From: Kappaphycus alvarezii
Lineage: Eukaryota; Rhodophyta; Florideophyceae; Gigartinales; Solieriaceae
Direction: 5' to 3'
NCBI GenBank assembly: GCA_002205965.3
Contig: NADL03000464.1
Location: 2,108,001 to 2,172,000 of the forward strand
Length of the DNA: 64,000 nucleotides
A model generated the notes under the pieces. That model ran no database searches. It was not told the DNA's origin and was given only the letters and a program-made list of their open reading frames with translations. Below, one piece after another: positions 41,273-54,373 of the stretch. Numbering within the stretch: position 1 is the stretch's first letter; the number at the start of each line of letters is the position of its first letter. The position numbers and the translations under genes were made by a program.

Positions 41273-43400
41273 ATGGGCAAAATTGAACCGCCTGCAGCAC
41301 TATTTTATGAGAGACCGACCCTAATCGACACCTGAAGACCGAAAAATTTGCCGCCCTGTCGAAGAAAAGGATACTGCTGAATCAATAGTTCGCAGTACTC
41401 TGAAAGGGGATGAAACTAGACTTGATTTGGTGTCAGAAGCATTGTATCAGAGGGAAAGAAGCGTTCGCTTCTAACGCTATAACAGCTATCATATACTCTG
41501 CCACGCAAACTCTCGAAAAGCAGACGGGGTGGCTTGTTTGCAATTTTGACCTATCACGGCATTTTGCGCTCAAATCCGCTGTGAAAAAACTCAACCGAGA
41601 TCAATGTGCATCTAACTTACGGAATTTTAATAAGATTAATGAAAAATCCTGCAGATGAAGGAACTCAGCGATAATGAAAAAGATCAGTGATGGTGCAAAA
41701 CGTAAGTTTATCGGAGTAGCAGTTGAGGCTTCTCGGTTTGGACTTCTGCCTTTAATTTTTACTTAGCACAAGCCCTAAATAGTCCGCTTAGCTAAAGAAA
41801 TAGGTTGAAGCCGGCCATACTTTCCTGATTTCTGATCAGGTCGATATCGAAGATCTATTGTCTAGTTCAACGGTAGTAAAACGGCCTTCGGAGAGGTATC
41901 TCATGCTCACCAAGACCGATTAAAGAATATTGAACGTAAGCATGACCTAAGTGCTGGAGCAGGAGTCACCAGTGATGGGCCAAAGCAATTTGTGACCGGT
42001 AGAACGTATTACGACTTTACCGTAAACTACTTCTCAATAAGTCGTCCAAATCCACTCACGAGGCAAATTGATGTTTCTCTTTCTTCAGTTGTGATTTTTC
42101 TGAAGTCGGTTGATGGGTCAGAGTAAGCTAAAGCACTGAGTGCTACATAAAACAGTGCTTTGGTAGAGAAATGTGGTCTTTGTCTGGGCAGTTTTATGAA
42201 GATCTTTACTTTTCCTACTGAATGCGGAACAACTCTGCCATGCGTAGTTGGTTCATCTGCGTCAACCTGCAGACTTCATTTCTTAGAGAAATGTATTCGC
42301 TGTAATTCGCATATCTTTATCTCTGCAATGAAGCATGCAATATACAACAAGTTTGCAAACGACACACGCTTTTCTGCAGATCTGACTCGCATCAAGATAA
42401 CTATTCGTATGTTTAAGTAATGGAATTGGAATCTGCTTCTTCTTGGTGGGTATTAATCAATATAAGAAGTTAAAACCAGATTTGGAATGACCCATGATGT
42501 CGTTGAACGAGTTCTGAAGTCTGCATCAGATAGTGAATGTATTATCAACAAAAAAAAGTGTCTACAGCAGCTGCTGAAGTATTAGAAGGACTTTTATGTG
42601 AGTTCAGTGTTAGTGGAGATCGTCGCTACCCTGAATTGAATGCAATTGTCAAAGTACTGCAGCTGCCTCTTCATATGCAGACTACACTCGACGCATCAAC
42701 ATTTCCCACCCTTCATTTAGTATTGCCATTGCTATAAACCGCAAGGGATACTCTGTGTAGCCTGATTCAGGGTGCTGTAAAAAGACCTTATTTTGTTCCG
42801 CCATGGCCTCATTACCAACTTCTTGCTAATGTTTTGTTGGCAGAGCTAGATAAGATCACACAATTACATGTGGGTTGCCGGTTGTCTTTTAAATCTGAGG
42901 CTTCGGTGATTGGGATTTTTATGTGACTCAGAGTTGAAACGGCTTTCAAGAGACAAAGGTGGTGCTCTCATCCGTCGTGTTTTCCTTTCGTATTATTCAA
43001 AAAAACCCTTGGAGGTTGAGCTAGTGGAACGATTGGATCATATGCTCGGGCTCAATAATACGGGAAAGGAGGATTTTCGTTTCGAGGATCACTATGACAT
43101 TCCAGACACAAACCACGAAGATAGAGACTCTCTGCCCAAATAACCGAGGCATTTTTTCAATCATGCGGCATTGAATGTACTGTCTGGTCCATTTGGAATA
43201 ATAAATTTCTGGCCATCCCGGGAGAATTCGTTTCCTGACTTATGCAAAGTAGCTTTGCGACTGTTTGCAACGCCTGTATCGTCTTCCTTTCGTGAGAGAA
43301 ATTTCACTGTAGTTATTAAATTTGTGGCCAACTCAAGGACTTGAATAAGGAGTGAACATACGGAAGACCTCCTGTTTGTCCTACCTGGGCTAAACAAGGC
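41273..43400 (+). pseudogene. hAT-family transposase, badly decayed
   Basis: Recognisable in order, across several frames: GRTYYDFTVNYFS after a SDG (about 41970-42040; hAT catalytic block with the first Asp, normally TDGWxxxxxxxYxxFTxHYI), RCNSHIFISAMKHAI (about 42290; the CxxH helix of the RNase H-like insertion), THDVVERVLKSA (about 42490; normally TRWNSTYDMLERLL), DASTFPTLHLVLPLL (about 42693; normally STYPTLSLVLP), and FPDLCKVALRLFATPVSSSF followed by ERNF (about 43235-43310; the C-terminal hAT dimerisation domain with the PxSSxxxERxFS motif). The start ATG at 41273 begins MGKIEPPAALFYE. More than ten stops or frameshifts are present. Terminal repeats were not found. Confidence 0.78.
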
Positions 43401-46395
43401 TGAGCATTAATCAAGAATAGACCCTCTGGATTACTAGATACATCAGAAAATCAAGACTTTTGCATTGTTTTCTGTTCTTCACACATATTTGGTAAAAATC
43501 CTTTTTTATCAGATTGCGTTATTGGAGCGTCCGTTTTCCAGTCCATTTAAATATCTGCATCTGTCTTGATCCGTTTGAAAAGTACCATATTTATGTACCG
43601 AAAGTTCCAGTATAATCTACAAATTCTGTTAAAAATTTTTCCCGACTGCTTGATGACAATAGCGTTCCCATTTCCGTCTGATCATGTCCATTCAGGAATT
43701 TCTGAACGTCCCATGTTAGTCTATTAGAGATTCTCGTGAGGCCTTCAGCCTTCATAGGTACGACCGAAAACGGCACCCATTTGGGAGTTTTGGAGAAAAA
43801 TCCAACCAGTTGGAACCCTACCAGAAAGTTTATCCAAAAGGGTTAGTTCCGTCGATATTCGCGACGCTTGGTGGTAAGTCTAAATGCTCTTTAATATCGG
43901 CAAAAATTGCAAAAAAGAACTCTCCGTCGCCTTCAAAGTCACAGACGCTCTCGCTCTCAAGGATCTTGTCGCCATCACCGAGACCTTTGGATTGCTCAAT
44001 TATTTCCACCGAGCTTCTTACGACCACGTATTGGAACTTGCAGACTTCTTCGGCGACGCCTACAAATCTAGAAGACCGGAGGCTATCCTTTTTGCAGAAT
44101 TATCAACGCGAAAACTACTGCCCATATTTATTGGAGTTGTATGGCTATAAAAAGCAGACGTTAGTAGGATACCGCTCCTACGCTCGCGCATATGATTTTA
44201 ATAAGCAGAAAGATGGTTAAAGAAGACGCATTTCCACCTGTGGGAATGCAAATCACAGGCAGAAAGACCGCTCGCAAATTTAAATGGTCGTCTTCAAGAT
44301 CATTTTTTCCTGTATCGCACATTCTATAGCACGAGACTAAATGTGACGCTCAGTTTTGGTGAAAACCCTTCCACCCCTCGAACTTAGTACCAAGAGCCCT
44401 CCGCTATGGTTTATTCGATGCATCCATCAAAAAGTTCCTTTACAACACTCAGTTCTTTCTCCCTCAAATTCCCATCTTACCGAAAGACTGGTAATTTATT
44501 GAATCAGTCATAAAAAAAATAACTACTTCAGAAAACCTACGTGGAGATTCCTTCAGATACCGGTCGTAAGCTACATAACCCAGGCTATCTAATTTAGCGC
44601 GTTTGCAGTGGTCTACGGAAATAGCAGCGATTTCTCGTCAAATATTTTCGTCAATCAACAATGTTCCATGACATGCCGGTAGCGATGGAAACATTTGAAT
44701 GAATTTCCCTGTAATTCAAGCAGACAGACCTCATGTTCTTTTCGATATTTCAAAGGATACCATAACTTCTTTTTACATCTCAAGGTAAGGATTTTTTTCT
44801 ATTCAAATTCTACAATCGATACTTCCATTGTGTCAACACCTATTCCGGGTGGAAGATTTCCCCAACTTTCTTTGTCAATTTATGCGCCCTATGATTTGTT
44901 AGATCCAAAACCATACTCTAATACGTATCCATTCTTACATGGACTAATTCCTCGTCCCTGCAAGGAGCCGCTTTCGACCATGAAATTCCAAGCACCATAT
45001 CGGCCAGTAGTTGAACACCTGTAGGTTGTTGCGCAAAGAAGACATGGGAAGTAGGACTTGAACACGTGATACAGAGCATCTGGGTTCGTAATGGATATTA
45101 CTCGAATTTCTTTGGAAAAAAGTCTCTATGCACGGAAAAAACCCACTTTATTGAACATCAAATGTAGCAACAATGCTGTCGGAGCAAATGTCTACTCAAC
45201 GGTAGAAATACTCGCAAAAAGAATCGATTTCGTGCTTATGGGCTACTTAGCTCGGCAAATTCAACATTATGTCACTCTTAGACTCCATAAATCACCAGGA
45301 AGCGAAGTCATGGAAACTGATTCGGCCGCTCAACTTTGGAAAGAGGTATATGAAGTTTAAGAATGTTATGAACAAACGTCCACTTGAACAGCAATTTTTC
45401 ACTCCATTCCCTACCATTCCTCTCCACTCTGAGGCGTCCATATAGATCTGAAACTGGATTACTAGGGAGTGATTTGTTATATATTTTCATATTTTATATC
45501 AACCTTCATAATTATTTCAACGTTCATAATTTCCGATAGAAAGAACTCTTTTGTCTCTTGTTATATTTTGAATAAATTATTGTTAATACTCGCAGAAATC
45601 ACTTTATGGGATACGGTAGTATTGTAATGGGATAAGTTCACCATTGCCTAAAGATGGTGCACAAGGGCATGTTTGGAAGAAATCAGTGTACTGTACACAA
45701 GACAGCCCGAGTTATAAGGTCTCCTGATTCATGTCATTCTGAAAATTTTTCCTTTGTATTATTTCACGTTTTTTCAAAAATCAGAGCTATTTTATCATTG
45801 TGGAGGATTTAGAGAAATAGATCCATTTTTTCTTGGATCTTCCCAGAATATGGACACTTAAAAGTAAATTTTAGTTCATTCATGATCGTTTCATTTAAAA
45901 TTCTAATATCAAGGAAATTTACCCAGTAGTATTCATTAGTTCATTAAAATAAGTAAAAACTTTCCTTGGTCATTTTTTTTGGACCGAGACATAGTCTCAC
46001 TTAATATTTTCTTCGTGCGAGGCAATCAATGGGTACTTTTCTCGCAATCTGTATTTCTTTTGCTTCATATGCAGAGTAATTTGTTTTTGATCATAAATAT
46101 TAACTGTATTCAATACGTTAATTTGGAATAGAGCCATGCTGATTCAATATGGTCCTAATACTTTTGGAGGTGCTAACAGTGTCGCTAGTCGTCAATACGT
46201 ATTTTCCAGTGCATTTTTGGTACACCTTTTGAGTCATTTTTGTGGTTTATAAAGATTCATTACAGTTTGAGTACCTAAACTGACATCATCTGTTTAGTTT
46301 GCACGAATTGCTGTCATTTAAATTTCAGGTCTGTATACTTGTATAGCTCCAATATACTCGTTTCACGTGTAGACTCCCTTGGATCCATTATACGG
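43401..46395. other. Unassigned decayed coding-like sequence
   Basis: Short protein-like frames follow each other: minus 43591-43776 (WVPFSVVPMKAEGL), plus 43884-44150 (ALALKDLVAITETFGLLNYF), plus 44695-45024 and plus 45091-45360. I cannot place any of them. Below about 45500 the sequence is AT-rich and empty. Confidence 0.3.
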
Positions 46396-46665
46396 CTACC
46401 TAGCAGTTATATTTTTCTGCAAATCTCCTCTGGATGCTCTGCCTCCAATGATGTCTAAAATTTTTTCATCTTTTACACATACCCCCGTTGCAATAGTGAC
46501 GTGGCGAAAAGCACTGCGGGCACTATTTCGAAGTAAAACGGACACAAGATTAATTACTTTGAGCGCAATCTCTTCTGTCACTCGATATCTTCCTCTATAA
46601 GTTCCTTTTGCATGATGCGGGCCTCTACTGACAACCCATCGGTTTCGATTCTCTACATGCGCCAT
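46396..46665 (-). pseudogene. Unrecognised minus-strand coding fragment
   Basis: An 89-codon frame, higher in GC than its surroundings, reads RVTEEIALKVINLVSVLLRN, SAFRHVTIATGVCVKDEKIL and DIIGGRASRGDLQKN. It looks like a globular domain rather than chance. The family is not recognised; the upstream minus-strand sequence to about 46980 is broken but still protein-like. Confidence 0.3.
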
Positions 46666-49600
46666 ATTTGATAAACCTTTCCTTTTTGGAATAGTATATA
46701 CTGCTAATTTCTTATTGATATCAAAAATATGTTGCTTTAATGTACACTCTCGTCAAATATCGCCTCCCCTTTAGTGTGTGATCACCAATGGATTTTTTCA
46801 TCATTGCTAAGGCTCCCTTGTTAGTTGCTTACTTGGGCTATACATCTAGATTTCAATTAGATTCTTTTACCCAGATCTTCGCCGAACTCAGCAAAGCCTT
46901 TTTGATGATACTCAATTTCAAGGAAAGGTCTGCTACAAACGGTATTACTACGTCAGAGCCGTGCAAGAGATTATAGCCTTGTTCGGAAAAAATCTCTCAT
47001 CTTCGTGGTTACTCACCTCATTGATTCTTACAAAGAGGTCAATTTTTGCAAGGGCAAAATCTATAATTTCTTGAAATTTTATGAGTTAATTTTCGTGAAA
47101 CAGCTGCCGGAAACTTGATGGAAACATATTACACCAGTTAATATCAACTTGGAGAAATACTGTCAATAAAAATGCATGGTAACACCTTTCCCTTTTTCCG
47201 CGTCTCCTCCCAATGTCGAGCATCGTATCATTGCAATGGCAGAGAAACGAAGCAAGGGAAATATGATAGCTCAGAAACATTTACGCTGAAACTGAAATTA
47301 GGCACAAAATACAAATACAAGAACCAAGGGGCTTAGATCTTGATAGCTTTTTATTCGCATTATTAATAAATTACTCTCGGCTAGATCCTATGTACAAATA
47401 TAGGTTTTGGTATGCGAAGCACATTTTATACAGTATAAAGCATATAAATAGTGCACAGGATATATCTGAATCTAATTCTTACTATCGCCTTCGCCGCTTT
47501 TAAAATCTTGAACTTTTTTCATTGATTTTCGCTGGCTAGCTGGGACTGGTAAATGGACTCAATATATAGTCACAAGGGCTTTAAGTGAGTTTTTAGTTGA
47601 CCAGAATGGAATTTGTTTCTTGTTTCATCATTAAAACTTTCAAGAAGTGGCAATGAAACGTAAAACGTAAAATAGTCGATGAAAAGTAAAACGTAAATGA
47701 ATCGCGCTTTCGACGGAAAGAGGCGAAACTTTCTTGCAGTGATGCAGATATCATATTGGTTTTATGCAAACTTCTTCATGTGTAATCGAGAAAAATAAGT
47801 CTTTGTTACTTTCAACTTATCAAAGGACGGTGGACCTCTTCTACTTGGACTTTTTGGTCAAGTCGGATGTGCTCCGGAAACAGACTCCAATTTTTCTTCA
47901 CAAAACCGACTGAAGTGGAAATCTTGGGTAGCAAAGTAGGTTTGTTAATCCATTTTCCTATAGTAAGAGTATATTGAGCTCAGATTTATGTTATGGAGAA
48001 CCAAGTTTAGAAATTCTAAACTTATTTCGTAACTCAAAGGGTTTTTCCTGAGAGAAACGAGCTTTTAATATTAATTTTAAATTTTAAAAGAATTAAATAG
48101 TTATGGGAAAGCCTGCGGAACTATTCGCTTCATAACTCCACCTGTACTCTATACTACCTCTAATCGACATAATTGGTCCTCAAAAGTGGGGAAAATTCTG
48201 TCGCAATGGCGAGATGTCTTTTCGAGAATTTTTTTCGTATTTGAATCTCACTCTTCCAGTCGAGCTCTTTTGCGGAGTCTCGGTAACTTTTCCGTATTTA
48301 GGCGGTTAAATACTCTATGAAGTTTATTAAGCTCGCTATAGACACAATTGATGATTTTGTATTCCATAGGAGGTAAGCATGACCATTTTTGCGATCTAAA
48401 GGCCTTTTTTAATTTCTGGACAAGCTTGCTCAGAGTATTCTCCACTTTTTTAAAATATTCTTGTAACCTATCAATTGCGTCAATTTCAAACAAGAATGGT
48501 ACGTATGAATTGGATATATCAGCCTGGGGGGAGACTCGGGATTATGGACGAGGTACCTGAATGCCAATCGAGTAAATAGCGCGCTGAACGTTTTGTTTGA
48601 AACTTTCATAGGTTTCATTTTTCCGTCATTTTGAATTTCGCGTCAATAAAACGATAATATGTACGGATTTTTTTGAAGACCAATGACTTTTCTTCGTGAA
48701 TTAGTGCCATTGTATTACCCCTGCCATGCATTTTTTATTTTAAGGCTCGAGTATCCTTGGAAGGCTATCAGTAAAATTCTGTGCCTTTTTCAATGAAATC
48801 CGATATGGAGATTGAATTTTGACCTTCTATCGAGAGTAGACGTAGGACTATTTTTTTGGAGAGCAGTATCGAATTAAAACATTTTCATGAGGGAGGGTAA
48901 TTTACTGTTCCTAAGAGAAAATCCGTAGGATCAAAGTCTACAACGAATCTTTCTGTAGCAGGATCCATTATGTCATTATGAAAGATTTAGCGGTAACTAA
49001 TGTTTCTCACTCATTGAGAGCAAAATTTTCCTCACCTTTGTTGGATCATCCGGTTTTCCCTTCGGTGTCATTGAGTGGATCCTGAACGTCTTCATCCTCA
49101 ATAAACATACCATATTTGACTTGTTAGTATTTTACGAATGGCATTTGCTCTGCATGGCAAGTAATTCCGTATAAGTATTTGGTGAGGATATAGATGGCAT
49201 ACAAAGTCTTGGTACGGTCCCGAATGAAATTATTTTTGTCACAACAATTGTTACGACGAATAATATTTCCGAAGCAGTTAAGACTATTTTTAGCAGAAGT
49301 ATCTTGCAGTAACCATTCAAACGATTGGATGTTTCATGTAGTCTTAGAAGTAAAGCGAGAGCGGATGTTAATGATCCTTTTTCAGGATTTTACCGTATAT
49401 TTCATGGTTTAAGTAAAGAAAATGAACATTCAGAAGAGTCGGAGGCGCATTCGGTCATATGGAAGGGTCCGAAAACCCCGAAGTTTTGATTCCCTCTGGG
49501 TTCCTTCTTTTTCTTTCTTATATATCAGCGAACTGGAATAAAAAGAAGAATACAGCGACTGAAAAATCCACCGCATTTTTGCAGATGAGGCATTAGAAAT

Positions 49601-50865
49601 CTATTCTTTAGCCCAAGGTACACCAATAAGGGTTTTATAGAGGTATTCGACGTTTTCTTCCTTAGGCTTATGCAATGGGGGACTCTGCGGAGAGAGTTTA
49701 GTTATTTTCTCCCTTAGCTCTTCCGAAGCCCCAAGCACAGTAAAAGCCTGCCTCAGGTTTATATATTGGATATTCTTATGCTTCGCAATTGTTAAGGAAT
49801 TCGATTCTGACGATTAGAGCTATTGTACTCTTCCCTCATTGGAGACATCGCTGCTGCAAACGTTTCACAGCGCTCAGAGATGTTCTTACGATAAAACTCT
49901 TTCAATTTCGCCGTCAAAAAAGGTTACGTAAGTACTGCAACTTCTTTTCACTAGGAAGTTCTTAGTCCAGGGCGGTAGCTAGGTAGTTGGATATACCTTC
50001 TTTTACATTCCCATCAACTTTACGGCTAAACTTTTCCATACATTTCCAAAAAATTACAAGGTAGCGAGTAACTTTAAAATCATCAACGAATCGGGAGTTC
50101 TCATTAATGTGACGGGGTGAAGAGACTTCATTATGTCTACTCGAACTATTGAGTACGACATAAAATCCTTCCTCGTTCTGTTCCCACCGATAAAGCATGG
50201 ATGGGATTCCCCGGTAAGTGCACAAAAATTTCCGATGTTTCTTTCGTTTCGACCTTTTTCGTAGCAAATAATCGCAAAGAAACCTAAAAAAATACCACAG
50301 GACCAGAAAGAAATTCTGTTTGGCAAAGGAGTTACACGGAGAGATTTTCGCAGAGGCCAAATATAGTATCCTCGTTTGATGGCTGTGGTTGGCATTGGTG
50401 TTAAGATAAGAAAAGCAGCTTTGACTTTATAATGCGACTGGTAAATTGGTATATACGAGGTAATTCATTTGTGGATGTACTCCTGAGTTAAAATTTTGAC
50501 GCGCTCCTTTCAAGGTACCGGGGTGATAGACAAGAAGAACTGAGTGCATAGGATGAAAAAAAAGTGGTTCTTAAGATTTAAAAATGTTTGCTTAAAATTA
50601 CATTAACGAAAGCCGAGGCGGATTCCCTCATAGGCGCTCACTTTCTCGTGATCCATGAGAGCAGAGTAGCAGGCAAATGTAATGAAATTCATCTATTGTA
50701 GGTAGATAATAGCTTCTCTTTTCCGTCAGTGGAAGCCACGGTACCTCTACTGTATGTTTCGAATTATAACATTCTCATCCAGGTGGTGTGTTAAGTAGCG
50801 AACTTAAAATATGATTAACTTAACAGACACCATTAAAGATGGTAAGAGCAAGTAAACTGAAAAAT
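46666..50865. other. AT-rich region; minus-strand quasi-coding stretches, nothing assignable
   Basis: Minus-strand frames at 48248-48493 (a Lys/Leu-rich helix, EYFKKVENTLSKLVQKLKKA) and 49962-50395 are the best candidates for old coding sequence. No motif can be named. No repeats of note were seen. Confidence 0.3.
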
Positions 50866-51558
50866 TCACAAACTTTTCAAATTTATTGCAAACATCTTAC
50901 GAAGTTCAAAAGAATTCTCATCTTGAAGAAAGGAGTAGTTCTCTTGTTGCGCTTTTAGGTCAATATAGACCATACGAGCAGCTCTTTCCTTCCAACTTAA
51001 ATCGGACTTCGAATAGATATGCGTGTGTACTGGAAATGGCAACGCAAACTTAGATTTAGACTCAACCCTGTCAGCATAACGAACACGGTATGCTTTCATG
51101 GCATGTTCAAAGCCCATAAACCGAGGATGATACTTTTGCGTGTTCTTCCCATCTGCAGCAATAAACCACTTCTTGCGAAGCATGGATAAATCATAAAGTG
51201 GCGCAGGCCACCTTACAACTAATTCCACCTCGCGCCCTCCCTAAATTACGCTTACATACAACTTCGCTGCCTTTAAACCCGATCTAAACAAAATTACTAC
51301 TGTCACACAACCAGTTGTAGCGCCTGGCTCGGTCCAGGTACCAATCAAATGTAGAGGATGATACACTTGCGTGGAGTGATTCTCCCTCTTCGGACAATTC
51401 ACTTCATCTGATGGCTCAGATAAGACCTCTGCAGCAGCGTTCGGTTTTCACCTCATCTAAAGTGCATCGCGGCCTCAGGAACAGAGATCCGAGATATAAA
51501 ATAAATTAGATTAAAGTACATAAAAATAAAATTGAATTATAAGAATTGCGCACTTACC
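50866..51558 (-). pseudogene. Unknown gene relic with possible intron
   Basis: A 120-codon minus-strand frame (51228-50866) reads ELVVRWPAPLYDLSMLRKKW, FMGFEHAMKAYRVRYADRV and AARMVYIDLKAQQENYSF. It extends upstream in the same frame through one stop (near 51243) to about 51456 (GTWTEPGATTGCVTVVILFR). Just before that a candidate intron runs from GTAAGT (51557-51552) to a TTTAG acceptor at 51457-51459, about 100 bp. The product is basic and soluble with no known motif. It could be the ORF of an unrecognised transposon family or a captured host gene. Confidence 0.4.
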
Positions 51559-52897
51559 TTCAACTCCCCGATAATCGGCCTTCAACTTGTCAAAATTAAT
51601 TCTAAATTAATCCAGCTCTTGCTCTAGGAAATAAAGTTAGAGCACCAGATTTGTTTGGGGACGGCGTCTGAGGTAATCTCTCTAGAATGATTTTTTTCCG
51701 CAAAAGTTGGACAGCCTTGGACGTTTCGGTGATTTTTTTCGGATATGGTCGCTCGAGAGCAAAAAAGCAACACTGATTATCCAGGTACTCAAGGTTCTCA
51801 TTCCAGTATCTATTGCTTTCGCCGGCCCTCTATCCTTCAAATCTAGAGCAGTGGGACTGCCAGGCTAGCAGGTATGACAGGCGTTCTAGGTAAACGTGAA
51901 ACAGTCAGTGTCTTATCATAAATTAAAGCTTTTCAATAAACATGAAGTCTAATCAGAACCTAGGAATATGCAAAACTATATACCGCTGGCTTTTTTAAAC
52001 TTAAAAAATTTGGTTTCATAAATATTCCTCTGTCTTTTTTATTCAAATAGATCGTTCATTGATTTAGACACGCTGTACCTTTTCCTAGGATAATTTTAAA
52101 TTAAAAAGCTCAATTTAGTTTAACGTTTCATATCGTGCATGTCGCACAGTCAAAAAGTTTGGAACCATGAGCTAGGTATCACTGCTCTGTCCGAATCATT
52201 AAACAACTCAAACTGAGAAATTGAAGCTGTCTTTTCATGGAGAATTTTGGTGCCTTATGTTGACTTCTGTAAACCGCGATAGCAAATATCCGCACTTGTA
52301 CCCTCATATTATCACAATTCAGAAAAAAATAATGAAAACTAGGTTAAACTGATATGATATTCGGCGACCTGAATTCTCGAATTTTCGAGAATTCTTCGAA
52401 ATTTGGCGAACATTTGTTTGTTTTAAATTTTCTTTCTAAATATATAATTTCTCTTTTTTTCTTCCAGTAAGCGAATTACTGAATGGGCCGTTACTTATCC
52501 AGATTCAGTAATAAATATGATTCATATGTGTTCTAGTCCAGAAAGACCGCCGACCCCTGTTTCATAACTAAAAGCTGGTTCGATCTGGCTATAGAACAGT
52601 TCTTAAGCGCTTCAGCCGCTTAATACAGCCGCTTCATAAAGAATATGACACAAAAATAGTCAAAAGTTTCATAATAAGAATCATTTTTGACTGATCATCT
52701 AAAAATAAAAATCACTACTGAAATTCAGACTTTAGTATACAATAAAGTGTCAATTTTTTAATTGAATCATTTCTAATTTGATTGAAAATATCTTTACGTT
52801 ATATGCAACATTTCATTTCAACATAATGGAAAATTTAGGGACCGATCCCTAAGTATGCATTATAAATATAAATCCAAAAGTTGTTTCGCTTTCTATT
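51559..52897. other. No gene recognised
   Basis: Mostly AT-rich. An imperfect palindromic patch at about 52375-52400 (GAATTCTCGAATTTTCGAGAATTC, given here in two overlapping parts: GAATTCTCGAA and TTTTCGAGAATTC) can form a hairpin. Confidence 0.4.
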
Positions 52898-53830
52898 GTG
52901 CCTTATTTGTCTCACGTTAATGTCCGAGAGATGAGTGCAGACCTCTTTCGATTTACAGCTAGGATTTTTTTCTGTGTAAGGTTCTCACACAGTAGAGGAT
53001 CGCCGCCTCCGCGCTGTATTCGGCACTACTCCTGCCTTGACTTCTGTTTAATGGGTATCAGTGAGAAAGAAAGCAGATAGATCGTCACAGCCAATCAACC
53101 TGCTCTGGGCATTGCATTTCTTAAAGAGTTTCACACAGATCATGTCAATTCTCTACTGTGGAATTGTGACGAGGAGACAATTCGGAAGTGATGCGGGCAT
53201 ATTGTTGCTATTATCTCCAAACTGCCAACTGTAAGTTTATTTTTTAAGTTTCTGATTAGCTCGTTTATCTTTTTCCATTTTTACTGACTTTTCTTAAGAT
53301 TTGTTGTAACTCTCAAGTTACATATGGTAAAAAGCTTTTGAGCAATGTGTTCTGCTCTGTAGATGGCACCGATTGCCCAATCAATTAACTGCAACCCTTT
53401 AACACGATGTGGATTTCACATAAATTTCATGGGCCAGGTGTGCAGTATGAAGAAGGATTGGATGTTGACGGTAGGAATATTGTGTGGTGTAATGGCCCTT
53501 ACCCATGTGGGTGGAATAGTGACTTTTTAATTTTCAAAACAAACTGGTCCATTATTTTCAAGAAAACGAGAGGGTCATTGTTGACATTGGCTATCCTCAC
53601 CTAAAAATGTATTATTACTCCGAATTTGTGGATTTTTCTATGAAATAATTACATTTCACGTCTCGGGCTCGTCACGAGACCGAGAACGAGCGCCTCAAAC
53701 CCTTTAATTCTACACATTTCATGTTTAGGCACAATTTACATCTACAAGGTATGGTTTCTCATGCAGTTGGTCGCATAAATGCTTTGATGATATCGGGAAG
53801 TGATCCTCTTTTTATATTGAGAAATTAAAG
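52898..53830 (+). pseudogene. PIF/Harbinger transposase relic 1
   Basis: The + strand reads, across frames, LGIAFLKEFHTDHVNSLLWN then CDEETIRKxCGHIVAIISKL (the helical region before the catalytic domain). After a gap it reads VFCSVDGTDCPI (first Asp of the DDE_4 domain), MWISHKFHGPGVQYEEGLDV, IVWCNGPYPCGWNSDFLIFK (second-Asp region), and a decayed tail to about 53830. A GTAAGT at 53232 and a TTTTCTTAAG at about 53300 could bound an intron between KLPTV and the SVDGTDC exon. Several stops are present. It belongs to a different subfamily from the other two Harbinger copies. Confidence 0.72.
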
Positions 53831-53907
53831 AACTTTCTATTTTATTTATTTTAATGTTCTATTTTGTTTCGCCGCACGGGAGCACAAGCTGCCTTATCGG
53901 CTAACAC

Positions 53908-54210
53908 TATTGTGTTACGTGCCTCTATCAGCTGCAGTTGGAAGACTGTACAATCAGCCTTATCAGTCGACAGCAAGTAAAGGAACTGGAGGAGTAAAAG
54001 GGAGGGTAAGTTGGAAAATTTTATTGGCAAGAAGGGCTGATGCTGTGGTGTGAGGGGAGCTACAGATTCTGCGGAATCAAACGTAGCAATACCTCTTCAT
54101 GATCGGACGGCGAGGAGGGGCTGAGCTCGTAGATATTTAACATGCAAAAGTGTGAAACACTGCGTCTGAGATGTAGTGTGCTCTTGAGCATTACAGTGTA
54201 AAGATTGACA
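53908..54210 (-). repeat. 3' LTR of copia-3
   Basis: Aligns with 58896-59204 over its length. Shared blocks include TGTACAATCAGC, AAAGGAACTG, GAGCTACAGATTCTGC, TTCATGATCGG, GAGGAGGGGCTGAGCTCGTA and AGTGTGCTCTTG. Confidence 0.82.
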
Positions 54211-54224
54211 CTCCCCCCAATCCC
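54211..54224 (-). other. Polypurine tract of copia-3
   Basis: The minus strand reads GGGATTGGGGGGAG, immediately before the LTR start TGTCAATC. Confidence 0.75.
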
Positions 54225-54373
54225 AAACACACCGTTTGCATGGCACTATACAATATGGCAAACAGTAGTTGTGCATGGCACTCCTCCCCCCTTCTCCCCA
54301 CGATCGACGGCTAATCTTCAGGGGGATGCCTGCTTGATCGTGCTGGCCATTCTCCGTACAGCGCTTATTTTCT

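Noticed and set aside
43810..44220. A 136-codon + ORF as a gene.
   Set aside because: Ser/Leu/Thr-rich with no motif; another frame over the same bases (43884-44150) is more protein-like, so coding status cannot be decided.
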